A stretch of DNA of 64,000 bases from Mycobacterium sp. ACS1612 (GTDB lineage: Bacteria > Actinomycetota > Actinomycetes > Mycobacteriales > Mycobacteriaceae), in the NCBI RefSeq assembly GCF_001667505.1, contig NZ_LZHZ01000063.1, positions 62,001-126,000 on the forward strand. The letters run 5' to 3'. Below the pieces are notes generated by a model. The model was given only the letters and a program-made list of their open reading frames with translations, had not been told where the DNA came from and did not search any database. This document shows, one piece after another, positions 62,497 to 64,000 of this stretch. How positions within the stretch are numbered: the first letter of the stretch is position 1; each line of letters opens with the position of its first letter. The position numbers and the translations under genes were made by a program.

Positions 62497-63378
62497 CTAA
62501 ACCAGCGGGCGGCCGGTCCGAATCCGCCAGTCCAGGTCCTTCAGCAGCACGTTGAACGGGAACTGCCGGACGAAACGCGGCATCAGGTTGTTGAGGAAGC
62601 GAAGCACACGGATGGTGCGGTCGAAGCGGCGCTGCCTCGCCGCGTTCCACTCCAGCCTCATCTCGTCGCGGAACCGTTGCGGCAGAAAGCCCGTCGTGAT
62701 CATCAAGTTGAAGTCGTCGAGCCTGCGCTGCACCGGGACAGGCAACTTGACGCCACGGATGCGGCCCGCGGCGATCGGCCACAGATAGTCGCGCACGGCG
62801 TCGTCGATATGGACCTTTCCCAGCGACTCCTCCCAGTACCGATCGAACGCGGCACGGTCCTTCGGCCACATGTCCTCAGGAACCTGCAATGTGGTTCCGA
62901 GCGGCAACCCCTCGGCATAATGCCGCTCGGCAGTCTCCTGGTCCATCTCGCCGACGAACAACCGGTACACATCCACCGCGCCCTTGTACAGGCAGGCCCC
63001 CACCCACAGCTGGAGGTCGCGGTCGAACGCGTTGTAGGTGACGGGACTCTCGTCGGTCGAATAGACCTGAGCGTGAGCGCGATTGACCGCACGCCGGAAC
63101 GCCGCCTTTTGCTCGGGCGAACCCTGAGTGGCGACAGCGAGGTAGGTGAACGTGGTGCGCGCGCGCTTGATCGGATGCAGGTCCACCCGGCCGCTTTCGA
63201 CACGGCTTTCCATCACCCCGTAGCCGACCCCGGGCCGGGCCAACTGCATGATCACGTTCGCCGGGCCTGCCAGCAGCGCAACGCCCATCAACCCGTCGTC
63301 GAAGTTCGCGCCGCGGCGCCGCGGCTTCGTCGGATTCACGAGGGCGGCGTCGCTGACCGGCCGCTCGACCTGTGCCAC
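62497..63378 (-). CDS. MpaB/DUF2236-family oxygenase-like protein
   Basis: 293 residues from GTG 63378. The DUF2236 (latex-clearing/MpaB-like) layout is seen: GVALLAGPANVIMQLARPGVGYGV, HPIKRARTTFTYLA, and the RAHAQVYSTDESPVTYNAFD segment, whose His belongs to the family's conserved metal- or heme-binding set. Members may bind heme and act on lipids or polyisoprenoids. It is divergent from a TetR gene, as Rv0276/Rv0275c are recalled to be, so that TetR is its likely regulator. Confidence 0.85.
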   Translation of the reverse strand: MAQVERPVSDAALVNPTKPRRRGANFDDGLMGVALLAGPANVIMQLARPGVGYGVMESRVESGRVDLHPIKRARTTFTYLAVATQGSPEQKAAFRRAVNRAHAQVYSTDESPVTYNAFDRDLQLWVGACLYKGAVDVYRLFVGEMDQETAERHYAEGLPLGTTLQVPEDMWPKDRAAFDRYWEESLGKVHIDDAVRDYLWPIAAGRIRGVKLPVPVQRRLDDFNLMITTGFLPQRFRDEMRLEWNAARQRRFDRTIRVLRFLNNLMPRFVRQFPFNVLLKDLDWRIRTGRPLV

Positions 63379-63468
63379 CGGTCGCTGATCGTCATTGACC
63401 CGCCTAGAGAGAATGTGAGAACGTCTGTTTCCAGATTATCTTGCCGGCGTCTCGACGGCGGTGTCAAG

Positions 63469-64000
63469 ATGGATCCGATGGCTCAAGTGCGCCCCTACCG
63501 GGGCATCGAGGCGGCCGACCGGGTCGCCGAGCGACGGCGCCGGTTCCTGGAAGCGGGTCTGGACATCCTCGGATCCGACTCCGACTTGTCCGAACTGACC
63601 GTGCGGGGCATCTGCCGCCAGGCCGGCGTTGCGTTGCGCTACTTTTACGAGAGCTTCTCCGACAAGGACGACCTGATCGCCGCGGTGTACGACTGGGTGA
63701 TCGCCGACATCGCCACGACGACACAGGCCGCGGTCGCGGCGGCGCCGGTGCCCGAGCAGAGCCGGGCGGCCATGGCCAACATCGTCCGGAACATCGCCGC
63801 CGACCCGCGGGTGGGCCGGCTGCTGTTCAGTTCGCAGCTGTCGAACCCGGTCGTGGTGCGCAAGCGCACAGAATCCTTCGCGTTGATGGCGTTACTGACG
63901 TTTCAACATGCCAGCACCGTCGGCGGCGGGCACACCGACCGCGTCAAGGCCGGGGCCCACTTCGTGGTCGGCGGCGTCGCGCAGATGATCACCTCATGGC
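63469..64000 (+). CDS. TetR-family transcriptional regulator, 5' part
   Basis: Runs off the right edge. Two in-frame ATGs exist, 63469 (MDPMAQVRP) and 63478. The N-terminal helix-turn-helix is ELTVRGICRQAGVALRYFYESFSDKDDLIAAVYDWV, given here in pieces: recognition helix GVALRYFYESF, dimer helix start DKDDLIAAVY. It probably represses the divergent MpaB-like gene and itself. The intervening 90 bp contain no clear palindrome. Confidence 0.88.
   Translation, partial: MDPMAQVRPYRGIEAADRVAERRRRFLEAGLDILGSDSDLSELTVRGICRQAGVALRYFYESFSDKDDLIAAVYDWVIADIATTTQAAVAAAPVPEQSRAAMANIVRNIAADPRVGRLLFSSQLSNPVVVRKRTESFALMALLTFQHASTVGGGHTDRVKAGAHFVVGGVAQMITSW

Noticed and set aside
63379..63468. Search for a TetR operator between the MpaB-like and TetR genes
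   Set aside because: No convincing inverted repeat was found by eye, although one would be expected.
1..64000. CRISPR arrays, tRNA/rRNA genes, insertion sequences, prophage genes
   Set aside because: No direct-repeat arrays with spacers, cloverleaf ends, transposases or integrases were recognised.

Overview
The window is high-GC DNA from a mycobacterium, most likely a rapidly growing environmental species (Mycolicibacterium type) rather than M. tuberculosis. The evidence is an intact ESX-3 type VII secretion locus with PE/PPE genes, a Stf0 sulfotransferase beside a sulfatase, a DUF222/HNH (13E12-type) gene, F420-linked and P450 oxidoreductases, GT-C membrane glycosyltransferases and many ATGA/GTGA-coupled genes. 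No rRNA, tRNA, CRISPR array, phage or insertion sequence was seen.

Left part (1-9 kb): the end of a thiolase; a leftover SDR C-terminus; a TetR repressor next to an isochorismatase/aldo-keto reductase pair, with matching palindromes in front of both units; an S4-domain RNA-binding protein; a DUF899 protein; an SDR; a frameshifted small membrane protein coupled to another small ORF; a ParD-like/zeta toxin-antitoxin module; and a two-gene unit whose membrane protein carries a TETTP tandem repeat. Middle left (9-19.9 kb): a cytochrome P450, secreted proteins, a MacB-type ABC exporter, a coupled monooxygenase/DUF4389/methyltransferase operon, a GT-C glycosyltransferase and a secreted GH16 enzyme.

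Middle (19.9-33 kb): a DUF7159-like membrane protein converges on an operon of two duplicated lipoproteins, an S53 (sedolisin-type) protease and a zinc-ribbon membrane protein. A complete dipeptide/oligopeptide ABC importer (binding protein, two permeases, two ATPases) follows, then a membrane-anchored Hsp70-like protein with a Thr/Pro-rich tail. From 33 to 40 kb come a frameshifted small secreted protein, a Rieske-FAD oxidoreductase, an NTF2-like protein, an L,D-transpeptidase-like protein, a PAP2-diacylglycerol kinase fusion facing a second PAP2 phosphatase, and a DUF222/HNH gene split by a frameshift.

Right part (40-64 kb): this matches, as recalled from memory, the M. tuberculosis Rv0275c-Rv0296c neighbourhood, reversed: sulfatase, stf0, tam, a GT39 gene as an extra, an alpha/beta hydrolase, then eccE3-mycP3-eccD3-espG3-esxH-esxG-PPE4-PE5-eccC3-eccB3-eccA3 on the minus strand. 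Upstream of eccA3 lie two TTAGC-N9-GCTAA palindromes exactly 30 bp apart, probable IdeR-type iron boxes. An LLM-class oxidoreductase, an Rv0281-like methyltransferase, an MpaB/DUF2236 protein and a truncated TetR gene close the window. ESX-3 serves iron/zinc acquisition, so most of this region is probably a metal-regulated secretion unit.

Three separate genes each need one extra base to restore a sensible reading frame. They may be true pseudogenes or assembly errors. Family and M. tuberculosis gene assignments rest on motif recognition and memory; no database search was run.
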